Origin: Sulfurimonas sp.
GTDB taxonomy: Bacteria; Campylobacterota; Campylobacteria; Campylobacterales; Sulfurimonadaceae
Length of the DNA: 11,389 nt
Direction of reading: 5' to 3'
NCBI GenBank assembly: GCA_027063215.1
Contig: JAMOSE010000001.1
Coordinates: forward strand, 1 to 11,389
Below the pieces are notes generated by a model. That model worked only from the letters and a program-made list of their open reading frames with translations, searched no databases and was not told the DNA's origin. Within the stretch, counting starts at the first letter, position 1, and every line of letters starts with the position of its first letter. A program made the translations under genes and the position numbers. Positions 1-6,461 of the stretch are shown piece by piece.

Positions 1-2
1 AA

Positions 3-71
3 TTCACTTTTGTAGCTTTTGGAGTTTATCGAATTATTTTTGGTATCTTCTTACTGCTCTTTTTTCACTAA
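3..71 (+). CDS. uppP: C-terminal end of probable undecaprenyl-diphosphatase (partial)
   Basis: Only the last 22 codons are in the window, cut by the left edge and ending at TAA 69-71. The peptide FTFVAFGVYRIIFG followed by a hydrophobic tail (IFLLLFFH) matches the pattern at the end of UppP/BacA proteins: a Phe/Gly/Tyr-Arg stretch leading into the last membrane helix. UppP is an integral membrane enzyme that dephosphorylates undecaprenyl pyrophosphate to recycle the lipid carrier of cell wall synthesis. The identification rests on this short tail alone, so it is tentative; another polytopic membrane protein could end similarly. No transcription terminator is evident directly after the stop codon. 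Confidence 0.6.
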   Translation, partial: FTFVAFGVYRIIFGIFLLLFFH

Positions 72-146
72 TTCCTCACTTGTTGGAATAGAAAATGCTT
101 TTGTATTCCAAACATGGATGTTATTAAAAATGTTAAAGGAGATATC

Positions 147-239
147 GTGAAAACTATTACTCGATATAACGACCACCTGCATTTAGTTTTAAAAAGAATG
201 GAAGTATCTTTTTACGAACTCAGTCGTAAACTTTTATAA
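147..239 (+). CDS. possible 30-residue small ORF, unknown function
   Basis: GTG at 147 is preceded by a strong ribosome binding site (AAAGGAG, 135-141) with a 5-nt spacer. The frame runs 30 codons to TAA at 237-239. The peptide starts MKTITRYNDHLHLVLKRMEV and is basic, with a possible amphipathic helix (LHLVLKRMEVSFYELSRKLL). An in-frame ATG at 114 would add 11 residues but has no good Shine-Dalgarno site. The last 6 bases overlap the end of rdgB on the other strand. I do not recognise the family. The good Shine-Dalgarno site is the only positive evidence, and the ORF could be a decayed remnant or chance. Confidence 0.33.
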   Translation: MKTITRYNDHLHLVLKRMEVSFYELSRKLL

Positions 240-824
240 AACTTTTAATACTTTTGAAGCCAGCTGGAGTGCTTTTGAACGATGAGATAACTCTTTTTTA
301 ATTGCATCGTCAAGCTCTCCGAGTGTTTTATCAAAGCCTTGTGGAATAAACATTGGATCATATCCAAATCCACCTTCACCACGTGCTTCTGTAATTGCTG
401 TTCCATGCATCCAACCATGAACTACCCGTTCCCTATCCTTTGTTACAATTGCTATTGCTGCCGTATAGTAAGCAGGTGAACGCTCTGTACCTTTTAGTTT
501 TATATCTTCTATAAGTTTATAAAGATTATCTTTATCACTCGCATTTTCACCACCGTAACGTGCACTGTAAATTCCCGGAGCACCCTCTAAAACATCTACA
601 CTAATACCACTGTCATCTGCAATAACTACAGCCTCTTCATCACCAAGAGCTTCATAAACTGCTCTGGCTTTAATAAGTGCGTTTTCTTTAAAAGTATCAG
701 CATCTTCTACTATCTCAAATGCATCTAGCAGATCGGTATAAGGAACTACTTCATAGTTGCGCATCAACTCTTTTATCTCTCTTACTTTTCCCTTGTTTGA
801 TGTTGCCAAAACTAACTTCTTCAC
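234..824 (-). CDS. rdgB: XTP/dITP pyrophosphatase (RdgB/Ham1 family)
   Basis: This 196-residue cytosolic house-cleaning enzyme hydrolyses non-canonical purine nucleoside triphosphates (dITP, XTP, dHAPTP) to monophosphate and PPi, keeping deaminated bases out of DNA. Family landmarks are all present. The N-terminal ATSNKGK substrate-binding motif is at residues 7-13, ADDSG with the metal/catalytic aspartates at 69-73, and GAPGIYSARY at 81-90. GFGYDP is at 152-157 and the C-terminal SHRSKAL at 180-186. Length is normal. The start is GTG (822-824), preceded on the minus strand by AAGGA about 7 nt upstream. The gene is divergent from the MFS transporter gene across a 119-bp spacer and converges, with 6 bp of overlap, on the small ORF at 147-239. 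It is unrelated to the nos genes. Confidence 0.96.
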   Translation of the reverse strand: MKKLVLATSNKGKVREIKELMRNYEVVPYTDLLDAFEIVEDADTFKENALIKARAVYEALGDEEAVVIADDSGISVDVLEGAPGIYSARYGGENASDKDNLYKLIEDIKLKGTERSPAYYTAAIAIVTKDRERVVHGWMHGTAITEARGEGGFGYDPMFIPQGFDKTLGELDDAIKKELSHRSKALQLASKVLKVL

Positions 825-943
825 GCCACTTCCTTAAATTATCTTTTAAATTACTACTTTTGTATTTTGCAAATCAATTATAAATAATAGTTGCTCTATA
901 ATTTCAAAATTATATACTAATTCACTTCAAAAAGGCTTTTGCT
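825..943. promoter_or_regulatory. divergent promoter region of rdgB and the MFS gene, with an 18-bp palindrome
   Basis: This AT-rich spacer separates two divergent start codons. A perfect inverted repeat, TATAATTT-CA-AAATTATA, occupies 897-914. Its left arm contains an exact TATAAT (897-902) pointing toward the MFS gene. TATACT at 913-918 with TTGCTC at 891-896 (16-bp spacer) is an alternative for the same direction. On the minus strand TATAAT (882-877) with TTGAAA (907-902, 19-bp spacer) could serve rdgB. Because the palindrome overlaps the candidate -10 and -35 elements, it could be an operator. In such AT-rich DNA a symmetric AT stretch can also arise by chance. Confidence 0.35.
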
Positions 944-2269
944 ATGTTTAAAAAAGTTTTCCCGCTCTCTACAATTCTATTTTTGAGATTTTTAGGACTC
1001 TTTTTAGTTTTACCTGTTCTCTCTGTTTACGCCCTAGACTTAAAAGGGGCAACTCCTTTTCTTGTTGGTGTTATTGTAGGTGGATATGCCCTCACGCAAG
1101 CTATCTTTCAAGTTCCTTTTGGAAGTATGAGTGATAAAATTGGACGTAAACCGACTATTTTATTTGGTCTTTTAATCTTTTTGGTTGGTTCACTTGTCTG
1201 TGCATACTCTACTGATATCTATACACTTATGATTGGTCGTTTCTTGCAGGGTGCCGGCGCTATCGGTTCTGTAGTTACAGCAATGATTGCTGACCTAGTA
1301 GAAGAAAAAACCCGTGGTCACGCTATGGCTATAATGGGTGGGTTCATAGCGCTTAGTTTTGCTATTGCTATGGCAGTTGGACCTGTTTTGGCATCACATT
1401 ATGGTATTAGTGCTATCTTCTTTATTACTGCTGTTTTAGCCGTTCTTGCAATTATTATTTTATTTGTAAAAGTACCGACACCTCCAAAAATTAAACATAT
1501 CTATCATGGTAAAACAAGTACAAAAGATATTCTAAAAGATCCAAATCTTTTAGGTATGATCATTATTAACGCAATGCAAAAAGGGCTTATGACTGCAGCA
1601 TTTGTTATTATTCCTATCTTTTTAACAGATCCAAAATATGGTTTTGGATGGGAAAAAAGTGATTTATGGATGGTCTATGCACCTGCAATGGTTGCCGGAC
1701 TTATTGCAATGGGACCGGCTGCTATATTTGGTGAGAAGAAAAATATCCCTAAACAGATATTTATGACATCTATTGCGCTTTTTACACTCTCTTTTATTTT
1801 AATGGGAACAACAGATTCAAGTGCGGTTTTCATTACAGCAGTAATCTTTTTCTTTGTTGCATTCAATATGATGGAACCTCTTGTACAATCTATGATCTCT
1901 AAATTTGCAAAAGTACACCAAAAAGGTGCAGCACTTGGCATCGCAAACTCTGCAGCATACTTCTTTACATTTATCGGTGGTACCTTTGCAGGTCTCTATC
2001 TCGATGTAAGCTCACGGGAGACACTTGGTTTAACAATTGGAACTATCGGTTTTTTATGGTTTGTCTATACTGCAGTGAAGATGAAAAATCCTCTTCGCTA
2101 TTCACATCTTGTTATACCAGAAAATGAAGTAGATTTTGAAAAACTTAATAATCTAGAACATGAACATATTGCAGAGTGGTTTATCAATGAAACAGAAAAA
2201 GTTGTTGTTATCAAATATGCAAGTGAAAAACTCAACGAAGATGATTTAAAAGCAAAAATTATGCAATAA
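944..2269 (+). CDS. MFS transporter with C-terminal soluble domain, YajR-like
   Basis: This 441-residue inner-membrane protein has about 12 hydrophobic segments. The major facilitator motif A is in the loop after TM2 (GSMSDKIGRKP, residues 60-70) and a second motif is in TM4 (RFLQGAG, 99-105). After the last helix (about 366-380) there is a soluble tail of roughly 56 residues (386-441) rich in charged residues, with a beta-alpha-beta feel (KVVVIKYA near 419-426). This matches the small ferredoxin-like YAM domain of E. coli YajR, so I place it in that group. These are drug:H+ antiporter-type carriers whose physiological substrate is unknown. An AAGG sequence about 9 nt upstream of ATG can act as ribosome binding site. 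The lipoprotein nosL gene follows 54 nt downstream on the same strand, but nothing links this protein to N2O reduction. Confidence 0.85.
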   Translation: MFKKVFPLSTILFLRFLGLFLVLPVLSVYALDLKGATPFLVGVIVGGYALTQAIFQVPFGSMSDKIGRKPTILFGLLIFLVGSLVCAYSTDIYTLMIGRFLQGAGAIGSVVTAMIADLVEEKTRGHAMAIMGGFIALSFAIAMAVGPVLASHYGISAIFFITAVLAVLAIIILFVKVPTPPKIKHIYHGKTSTKDILKDPNLLGMIIINAMQKGLMTAAFVIIPIFLTDPKYGFGWEKSDLWMVYAPAMVAGLIAMGPAAIFGEKKNIPKQIFMTSIALFTLSFILMGTTDSSAVFITAVIFFFVAFNMMEPLVQSMISKFAKVHQKGAALGIANSAAYFFTFIGGTFAGLYLDVSSRETLGLTIGTIGFLWFVYTAVKMKNPLRYSHLVIPENEVDFEKLNNLEHEHIAEWFINETEKVVVIKYASEKLNEDDLKAKIMQ

Positions 2270-2273
2270 TCAG

Positions 2274-2301
2274 TTGATTTATAAGCATAATAAGATAGAA
2301 T
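2274..2301 (+). promoter_or_regulatory. candidate promoter of the lipoprotein nosL gene
   Basis: TTGATT (2274-2279) and TAGAAT (2296-2301) are separated by 16 bp in the 54-nt gap between the MFS gene and the NosL-type lipoprotein gene, ending 22 nt before the ATG. This would give that gene its own transcript independent of the nos operon on the other strand. Campylobacterota promoters often lack a firm -35, and read-through from the MFS gene remains possible. Confidence 0.35.
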
Positions 2302-2323
2302 AAAGAAAAAAAAAGATGCTACG

Positions 2324-2773
2324 ATGAAAATATTTTTCTTATTGCTAAGCTTAGGCTTTATGTTTGTAAACTTTACAGGATGTGAAAAAAAAGCTATCAA
2401 CAAACAACCTCACGAAGTCCACTGGGATAGAGATATGTGTAGACGTTGTGCAATGGTTGTCAGTGATAGAAAAAACACAACACAGGTAATCAATCCTACA
2501 AATGGAAAAGTCTATATGTTTGACGATATCGGTTGTATGGTTTTATGGTTTGATGAAGAAAAGATTCCGTGGAAAGATAAAGCAATTATCTGGATTACAG
2601 ATGTTAACACGGGAGAGTGGATAGATGCCCGTAAGGCCTTCTATGATACAGAAAATATCACGCCTATGGCTTATGGCTTTTCAGCTCATAAATCAAAAGA
2701 CACTATCAAAAAAGATCAAGAGATAGTCGATTATAAAGAAGTTTATAAAAGAGTTAAGGCGATAGGAAGATAG
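2324..2773 (+). CDS. nosL: NosL-family copper lipoprotein (CxxCxM type)
   Basis: This 149-residue protein has a lipoprotein signal peptide: hydrophobic residues 3-17, lipobox-like FTGC, lipidated Cys20. The mature part starts with the NosL metal-binding signature MCRRCAM (Cys39, Cys42, Met44), then a GCM with Cys71. The family pattern WITDVNTGEWIDARKAFY is at about 90-107. NosL proteins are periplasmic Cu(I) chaperones that supply NosZ. The usual GSD..GPMG stretch after the 'IDARKAFY' part is altered (ENITPMAYGFSA). Unlike the other nos genes here it is on the plus strand, with a candidate promoter at 2274-2301 and no clear Shine-Dalgarno site (a run of A and AGA precedes ATG). Its last 20 bases overlap the 3' end of nosD2 in convergent orientation. 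The family call is firm; which NosL does the main copper delivery is open. Confidence 0.88.
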   Translation: MKIFFLLLSLGFMFVNFTGCEKKAINKQPHEVHWDRDMCRRCAMVVSDRKNTTQVINPTNGKVYMFDDIGCMVLWFDEEKIPWKDKAIIWITDVNTGEWIDARKAFYDTENITPMAYGFSAHKSKDTIKKDQEIVDYKEVYKRVKAIGR

Positions 2774-3965
2774 GTTTTTTATCTTCCATTATAAGATTTG
2801 GCTCAATAAACGGTGCTAAGTGAGATAGAAAATTGAGCAGTGTCATTACCGGGCTTGCATAGAAAAATTTTACTTTATGGTTATAGTGCCACAATTGATC
2901 TGCATATTGGTAAACCTTAAAAGGGCTATCTCCTATGCCATCACCATCTTCATCAAAGCCTTCATATCTATCCCAATAATTGTACTCTACAACATTAGAA
3001 TCCTCGAAATTCTTGCCGGCATCTTTAACAACATCATTTATATTTGAAAATATTTTATTGTTTGTAATTGTATTGTCTTTAATCGAGGCATGAAAATGCA
3101 GTGCTTCTCCATTGTAGGAGATTTCATTACCGATAATGTATCGTTTCATACCTTTTGCTTTTTCTTGCCCCTGTATATAAAGTGCTTTAGCGTTAAAACT
3201 CACTCTGTTATTTTTAAAAACAAAATTTGAAACAGCACCTATCATTACACCAATACCTGCAGCACCATTAGAGCTTAGGATCTCATTTCCAAGCACCTTT
3301 GTGTTTTGCGCACCCATAAACATCATAGCGACAGAATTGTAATTATAGTGATTGGAACGAAAAATATTGTCATTACTTAGCGAAAGATGCGTTGCAAAGC
3401 GATTTCCTCTAAAGCTATTTTCTTCAAAAAGATTATGGTGTGAATAATTTAAGGTCACATCACGTACATTTTCAATTGTATTGTTTTTAATAACATTGTG
3501 ATGTGCGTAGTAAAGCTTAAGCCCATTGGCTCGAAGTGGCAAGGTATTTGTTTTTGTCGTAATATAATTATACGCTATTACAGAGCCATTAACTCTATCC
3601 ATATCAATACCATACAAAACATTTGCTATGTGACAATAAGATATCTCACAATTTTGTACCTGCTTCATAGATATAGCTGCATCAATTTTTTGCATATCCA
3701 TACCACTGTTTGTGATACGCAGATGCTTTAGTATAACATTTGAACTTCTGATAAGAACAACACTTCCCTTGCCCTCACCTTTAAGCCGAACATTCTTACC
3801 TGTTCCTTCAATTGTTAATGGTTTTGTTATATGAATATTGCCTTCATAGACGCCATCTTGCAGTTTGAGTGTAGCATAAGGGGGAGCAGCGTCTATAGCC
3901 TCTTGCAAGAGATTTGCAAAAAGAAGTGTCGGAAGCAGCACTATACCAAAAAGAAATATTTTCAT
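2754..3965 (-). CDS. second, divergent NosD paralogue (periplasmic beta-helix protein)
   Basis: This 403-residue protein has a cleavable signal peptide (about 1-17, LLFA/N) and then many NosD/CASH-type right-handed beta-helix repeats rich in Asn and Ile/Val. NosD proteins act in the periplasm with the NosFY ABC transporter in building the copper-sulfur centre of N2O reductase. The ends match the operon's other NosD closely: NYWDRYEGFDEDGDGIGDSP near 329-348, YADQLW, KFFY.SPV and MEDKKP near the C terminus. The central motifs differ. RGDGLRLWYS is RANGLKLYYA (145-154), DMVVWYS is DVTLNYS (169-175), RYSLHFMYA is RFATHLSLS (189-197), and MGIGLKD is IGVMIGA (238-244). It lies 21 nt after the PAS gene with only a weak ribosome binding site (GGAT) and is last in the operon. 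It is a paralogue with a probably different partner or role, not a simple spare copy. Confidence 0.85.
   Translation of the reverse strand: MKIFLFGIVLLPTLLFANLLQEAIDAAPPYATLKLQDGVYEGNIHITKPLTIEGTGKNVRLKGEGKGSVVLIRSSNVILKHLRITNSGMDMQKIDAAISMKQVQNCEISYCHIANVLYGIDMDRVNGSVIAYNYITTKTNTLPLRANGLKLYYAHHNVIKNNTIENVRDVTLNYSHHNLFEENSFRGNRFATHLSLSNDNIFRSNHYNYNSVAMMFMGAQNTKVLGNEILSSNGAAGIGVMIGAVSNFVFKNNRVSFNAKALYIQGQEKAKGMKRYIIGNEISYNGEALHFHASIKDNTITNNKIFSNINDVVKDAGKNFEDSNVVEYNYWDRYEGFDEDGDGIGDSPFKVYQYADQLWHYNHKVKFFYASPVMTLLNFLSHLAPFIEPNLIMEDKKPIFLSP
2765..2787. terminator. perfect 8-bp hairpin at the convergent nosL/nosD2 junction
   Basis: GGAAGATA (2765-2772) and TATCTTCC (2780-2787) are exact reverse complements around a 7-nt GGTTTTT loop. 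The hairpin spans the stop codon of the plus-strand nosL (2771-2773) and the last codons of nosD2 on the minus strand. Neither strand shows a T-run directly after the stem, so it is not a classical intrinsic terminator. It may slow polymerase or protect 3' ends of both messages. One arm is constrained by the MEDKKP codons conserved in both NosD proteins; the other arm is free of that constraint. Confidence 0.3.
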
Positions 3966-3986
3966 ACTGCACTATCCGTTATAATT

Positions 3987-4511
3987 TTAATAAAACTTAT
4001 GTATCTCTTCCATAATATTGGAAAACTCCATATCATTACCCTTCTCTTTTAAAAATGCAATAAGGTATTTTTCACTTGCTTCTACACCCTCTTTTTTTTC
4101 AATTTCTAAAAGTTTGGCATAGAGATCTGCAATAATCTCAATCACATGTTTCGAGATAGTTTTTCGTGATGCATGATACCCAATAATCTCACCTGTATCT
4201 GTATTTTTTCTAATTTCAAATTCAGTAAATATCCAATAGTAACGCCCATCTTTTGCAAGATTTTTTACAACTGCATTAATATTTTTACCCTGTTGTATTG
4301 TCTCCCACAGAAGCTTAAATACAACCTTTGGCATATCAGGATGACGTACAATTGAGTGTGGCTTACCAATGAGTTCATCTTCGCTATAACCACTTATTTC
4401 CATAAAGTAGTCATTCACATAAGTAATCTTCCCTTTTGCATCTGTTTCACTTACGATGTATCTTTTTGGGTCTAAAGGTATCTCTTCATCTCTTGGTGTA
4501 GGCTTATTCAT
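3987..4511 (-). CDS. Aer/CetB-type PAS domain protein
   Basis: This is a soluble 174-residue protein with no signal peptide or membrane segment. A single PAS domain (about 17-120) resembles the FAD-binding PAS of the energy-taxis receptor Aer: ITYVND (29-34), GYSEDELIGKPHSIVRHPDM (41-60), VVKN..KDGRYYW (81-93). The R-H-x-D residues linked to FAD binding in Aer are present (Arg56, His57, Asp59); the Trp of Aer's GEPW loop is Ile78 here. The C-terminal 50 residues are helical and charged, with no HAMP, kinase, GGDEF or methyl-accepting domain. This layout is like Campylobacter CetB, which signals through a separate membrane partner, CetA. Its ATG overlaps the nosL stop by one base (TAATG), so it is probably translationally coupled to the nos operon. 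Role in N2O-linked energy taxis or redox sensing is inference. Confidence 0.85.
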   Translation of the reverse strand: MNKPTPRDEEIPLDPKRYIVSETDAKGKITYVNDYFMEISGYSEDELIGKPHSIVRHPDMPKVVFKLLWETIQQGKNINAVVKNLAKDGRYYWIFTEFEIRKNTDTGEIIGYHASRKTISKHVIEIIADLYAKLLEIEKKEGVEASEKYLIAFLKEKGNDMEFSNIMEEIHKFY

Positions 4512-4984
4512 TATTGTGCTCCATTTAAAAATTTTATAAGGCCATAGCTTATTTCTCTAAAACCAAATATTCTCGCTCCGTGATGTTTTTTTGAAAAGTC
4601 TTCTGCTGCTTTATAAGAATCAAAAGGAACCAAATCATCACCTGCTGGTGAAATCACATCTGTTCCATAAACAAAAAAAGCACCCTTTGCATTAATTGTT
4701 TTTGCCGTTTTAAAATCAGTAACATAAAGATTTTTAAAATCTTTTTCACTCGTAATATGAAAGTCATTAAACCAAGCACCCGGATGTAGATAAAACTCAA
4801 ACATCCCTTTTGGAGAAGAAAACAAAATTCTTTTTCCATTTGAAAGCTCTATTTCTGCCACCCAAGAAGGATATTTGTAAAGTTTTAAGTGTCGAATCTC
4901 TCCTACAGCATCTTTTTTATATGTAATCTCATGTGCAAATACTACACTTGAAAGAACCAATAAACCAATAATAAATTTTATCAT
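4511..4984 (-). CDS. nosL: NosL-family protein, cysteine-free, operon copy
   Basis: This 157-residue protein has a Sec signal peptide (about 1-17, VVFA/HE) and no lipobox. The middle and end follow the NosL pattern: ILFSSPKGMFEFYLHP (53-68), LYVTDFKTAKTINAKGAFFV (86-105), YGTDVISPAGDDLVPF (106-121), and a final ARIFGFREI (137-145). It contains no cysteine: the CxxCxM copper site is replaced by LYKYPSW (35-41) and the second family Cys position is Ser (FSS). Mature protein would start with His18, and Met61 and several His could still bind metal. It sits 8 nt after nosY, with a strong GGAG ribosome binding site overlapping the nosY stop codon, and overlaps the PAS start by 1 nt. Expected role is periplasmic copper handling for NosZ, but the missing ligands make a structural or adaptor role possible. 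Confidence 0.85.
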   Translation of the reverse strand: MIKFIIGLLVLSSVVFAHEITYKKDAVGEIRHLKLYKYPSWVAEIELSNGKRILFSSPKGMFEFYLHPGAWFNDFHITSEKDFKNLYVTDFKTAKTINAKGAFFVYGTDVISPAGDDLVPFDSYKAAEDFSKKHHGARIFGFREISYGLIKFLNGAQ

Positions 4985-4992
4985 AACAACTC

Positions 4993-5820
4993 CTATACCA
5001 AATCTTTTTTCTCAAATATTTTATAGCCTAAAAATGCAAACATTAAACCTAGCATTAAAGGATAGCCAATAGAAACTAAAACAAAAACTGTTTGACTCAT
5101 TGAGTCTAATATATAAAAGGCAACAGGCCCCATAACTGTCAGTTGTGGATCAAACAAAGAGATTGCCGCAACACGAAAAATTTCCATTGGATTTATCAAA
5201 CTAATAAATATAATCAAACCAGAACTCATTCTCTCCTGCATCATCAAAGATATAAGCGCAATATCAATAAATGCAAGCAAAAATATCCATATGAAAAAAG
5301 AAAGACCAAGTGCCACTTCAGATGATTTTACAAAAGAAGAGATGAAAAATGCAATACCTAAAAAAGCACTACTCATAGCAAACAAAAGCCCCGTATAAAG
5401 AAAGAAAATACTCCAAGGTATCGCTGCACCTTTGAGTGCCCCATAAACAACAGCTATAACCATTGCAAAAAAGACCGGAAGAAAAACAGTAATAAATCTA
5501 CCAATAACTTTTCCCCAGTAGTACTGCTTTAATGATATCGGAAAGGAGAGCATATACTCTAAAACATGACTGTCTCTATCACCCGATATAGATCGCACTG
5601 TTGTAATAAGTATAAAAATAGGTAAAATCACAATCGTAATCTGAATATACATTAACAAAAGACGACTCAGTCCACTAAAACCCATTACCTGAGATTCTGT
5701 AACACCTGCTATAAAAAACAGAGCAATCAATCCACCAAAAACAAGCGAATAGACAACAAACCATTTTGCCCGAATTGATTCTTTTAAATCTAAATATGCA
5801 ATTAATAATAAGTTTTTCAT
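4993..5820 (-). CDS. nosY: NosY, membrane permease of the NosDFY ABC complex
   Basis: This 275-residue integral membrane protein has about six hydrophobic helices and belongs to the ABC-2 permease group. The cytoplasmic coupling region with SGDRDSHVLEYMLSFPISLK (residues 79-98) is the conserved NosY/ABC-2 pattern (SgEREsGtLe.LLs.Pisr.). NosY forms the transmembrane part of the complex with the ATPase NosF and periplasmic NosD, needed for assembling the copper-sulfur sites of N2O reductase. The start ATG directly follows the nosF stop codon (no gap), so translation is probably coupled; a GAGAG sequence within nosF can act as ribosome binding site. Length is typical of the family. Confidence 0.92.
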   Translation of the reverse strand: MKNLLLIAYLDLKESIRAKWFVVYSLVFGGLIALFFIAGVTESQVMGFSGLSRLLLMYIQITIVILPIFILITTVRSISGDRDSHVLEYMLSFPISLKQYYWGKVIGRFITVFLPVFFAMVIAVVYGALKGAAIPWSIFFLYTGLLFAMSSAFLGIAFFISSFVKSSEVALGLSFFIWIFLLAFIDIALISLMMQERMSSGLIIFISLINPMEIFRVAAISLFDPQLTVMGPVAFYILDSMSQTVFVLVSIGYPLMLGLMFAFLGYKIFEKKDLV

Positions 5821-6459
5821 CTAAAATCTCTCATCTGATACAATTTTTCCTAAATCCATATAGATCTGGCGATTTACTAAATCCCGCACTTCTTCAAGCC
5901 TGTGCGTAACAAAAAGAAGAACTTTGTCCTCTTCATTCTGTTTTAAAAGTCTGTAAAAATCATCTCTGGCTTTTGGATCAAGATTAGCCGTTGGTTCATC
6001 ATAAATAATAATATTACTTTTTTTTGCCAAAGAGATAGCAATCAGTAACTTTTGCTTCATTCCACCACTGAGTTTAAAAAATGATTTATTTATATTCGCA
6101 TTGATATCTAATTTCATCTCATTGGCATAATGTTTTATCAACTCTTTATCTACTTTTGCACTCACTTCAATGTATTCCATAAGTTCATGAATACTCAACT
6201 TAATGGGAGGTGGCAGTTGCGGTACAAAACTAATGTGGTCTAAAACATCCAAACGATTCTTGATAGGGTTAAATCCATTGATAAGAACTTCCCCACTATT
6301 TGGATGATAATACCCCATAATAGAACGGACAAGTGTTGTCTTTCCCGCCCCATTAGCACCCATTAAAGCAATTGATTCATTTTTCTTAAACTCACAGTTT
6401 ATATTATCAAGTGAAACATTAGAACCAAATTTCTTTGTAAGATTTGTAACTTTTATCAT
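5821..6459 (-). CDS. nosF: NosF, ABC transporter ATPase of the NosDFY complex
   Basis: This cytoplasmic 212-residue ATPase has every ABC motif in place: Walker A GANGAGKTT (34-42), Q-loop Gln81, signature LSGGMKQ (130-136), Walker B IIIYDEP (150-156) and the switch His186. It powers NosY/NosD in maturation of the N2O reductase copper centres. It is shorter than the roughly 300-residue NosF of pseudomonads, ending soon after the nucleotide-binding core. I take this as the compact form expected in this lineage, not a truncation, because the frame is intact and the neighbours fit tightly (2 nt after nosH, 0 nt before nosY). The ribosome binding site is weak (GGTG), suggesting coupling to nosH translation. 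Confidence 0.93.
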   Translation of the reverse strand: MIKVTNLTKKFGSNVSLDNINCEFKKNESIALMGANGAGKTTLVRSIMGYYHPNSGEVLINGFNPIKNRLDVLDHISFVPQLPPPIKLSIHELMEYIEVSAKVDKELIKHYANEMKLDINANINKSFFKLSGGMKQKLLIAISLAKKSNIIIYDEPTANLDPKARDDFYRLLKQNEEDKVLLFVTHRLEEVRDLVNRQIYMDLGKIVSDERF

Positions 6460-6461
6460 TA

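Noticed and set aside
234..260. Terminator between the small ORF and rdgB (repeated AACTTTTA units)
   Set aside because: The CTTTTA repeats are direct, not inverted; no stable stem can be drawn.
1675..1941. 88-codon open frame antisense to the MFS gene
   Set aside because: Lies wholly inside a well-supported gene, has no ribosome binding site or family motif; shadow of the MFS codons.
2098..2403. 101-codon minus-strand frame across the MFS end and start of the lipoprotein nosL
   Set aside because: Covers two well-supported plus-strand genes; its apparent hydrophobicity comes from the antisense of AT-rich coding DNA.
5821..6459. nosF as a truncated gene because it is much shorter than pseudomonad NosF
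   Set aside because: All ABC motifs are intact, the stop is followed directly by the nosY ATG, and no remnant of a longer C terminus is seen.
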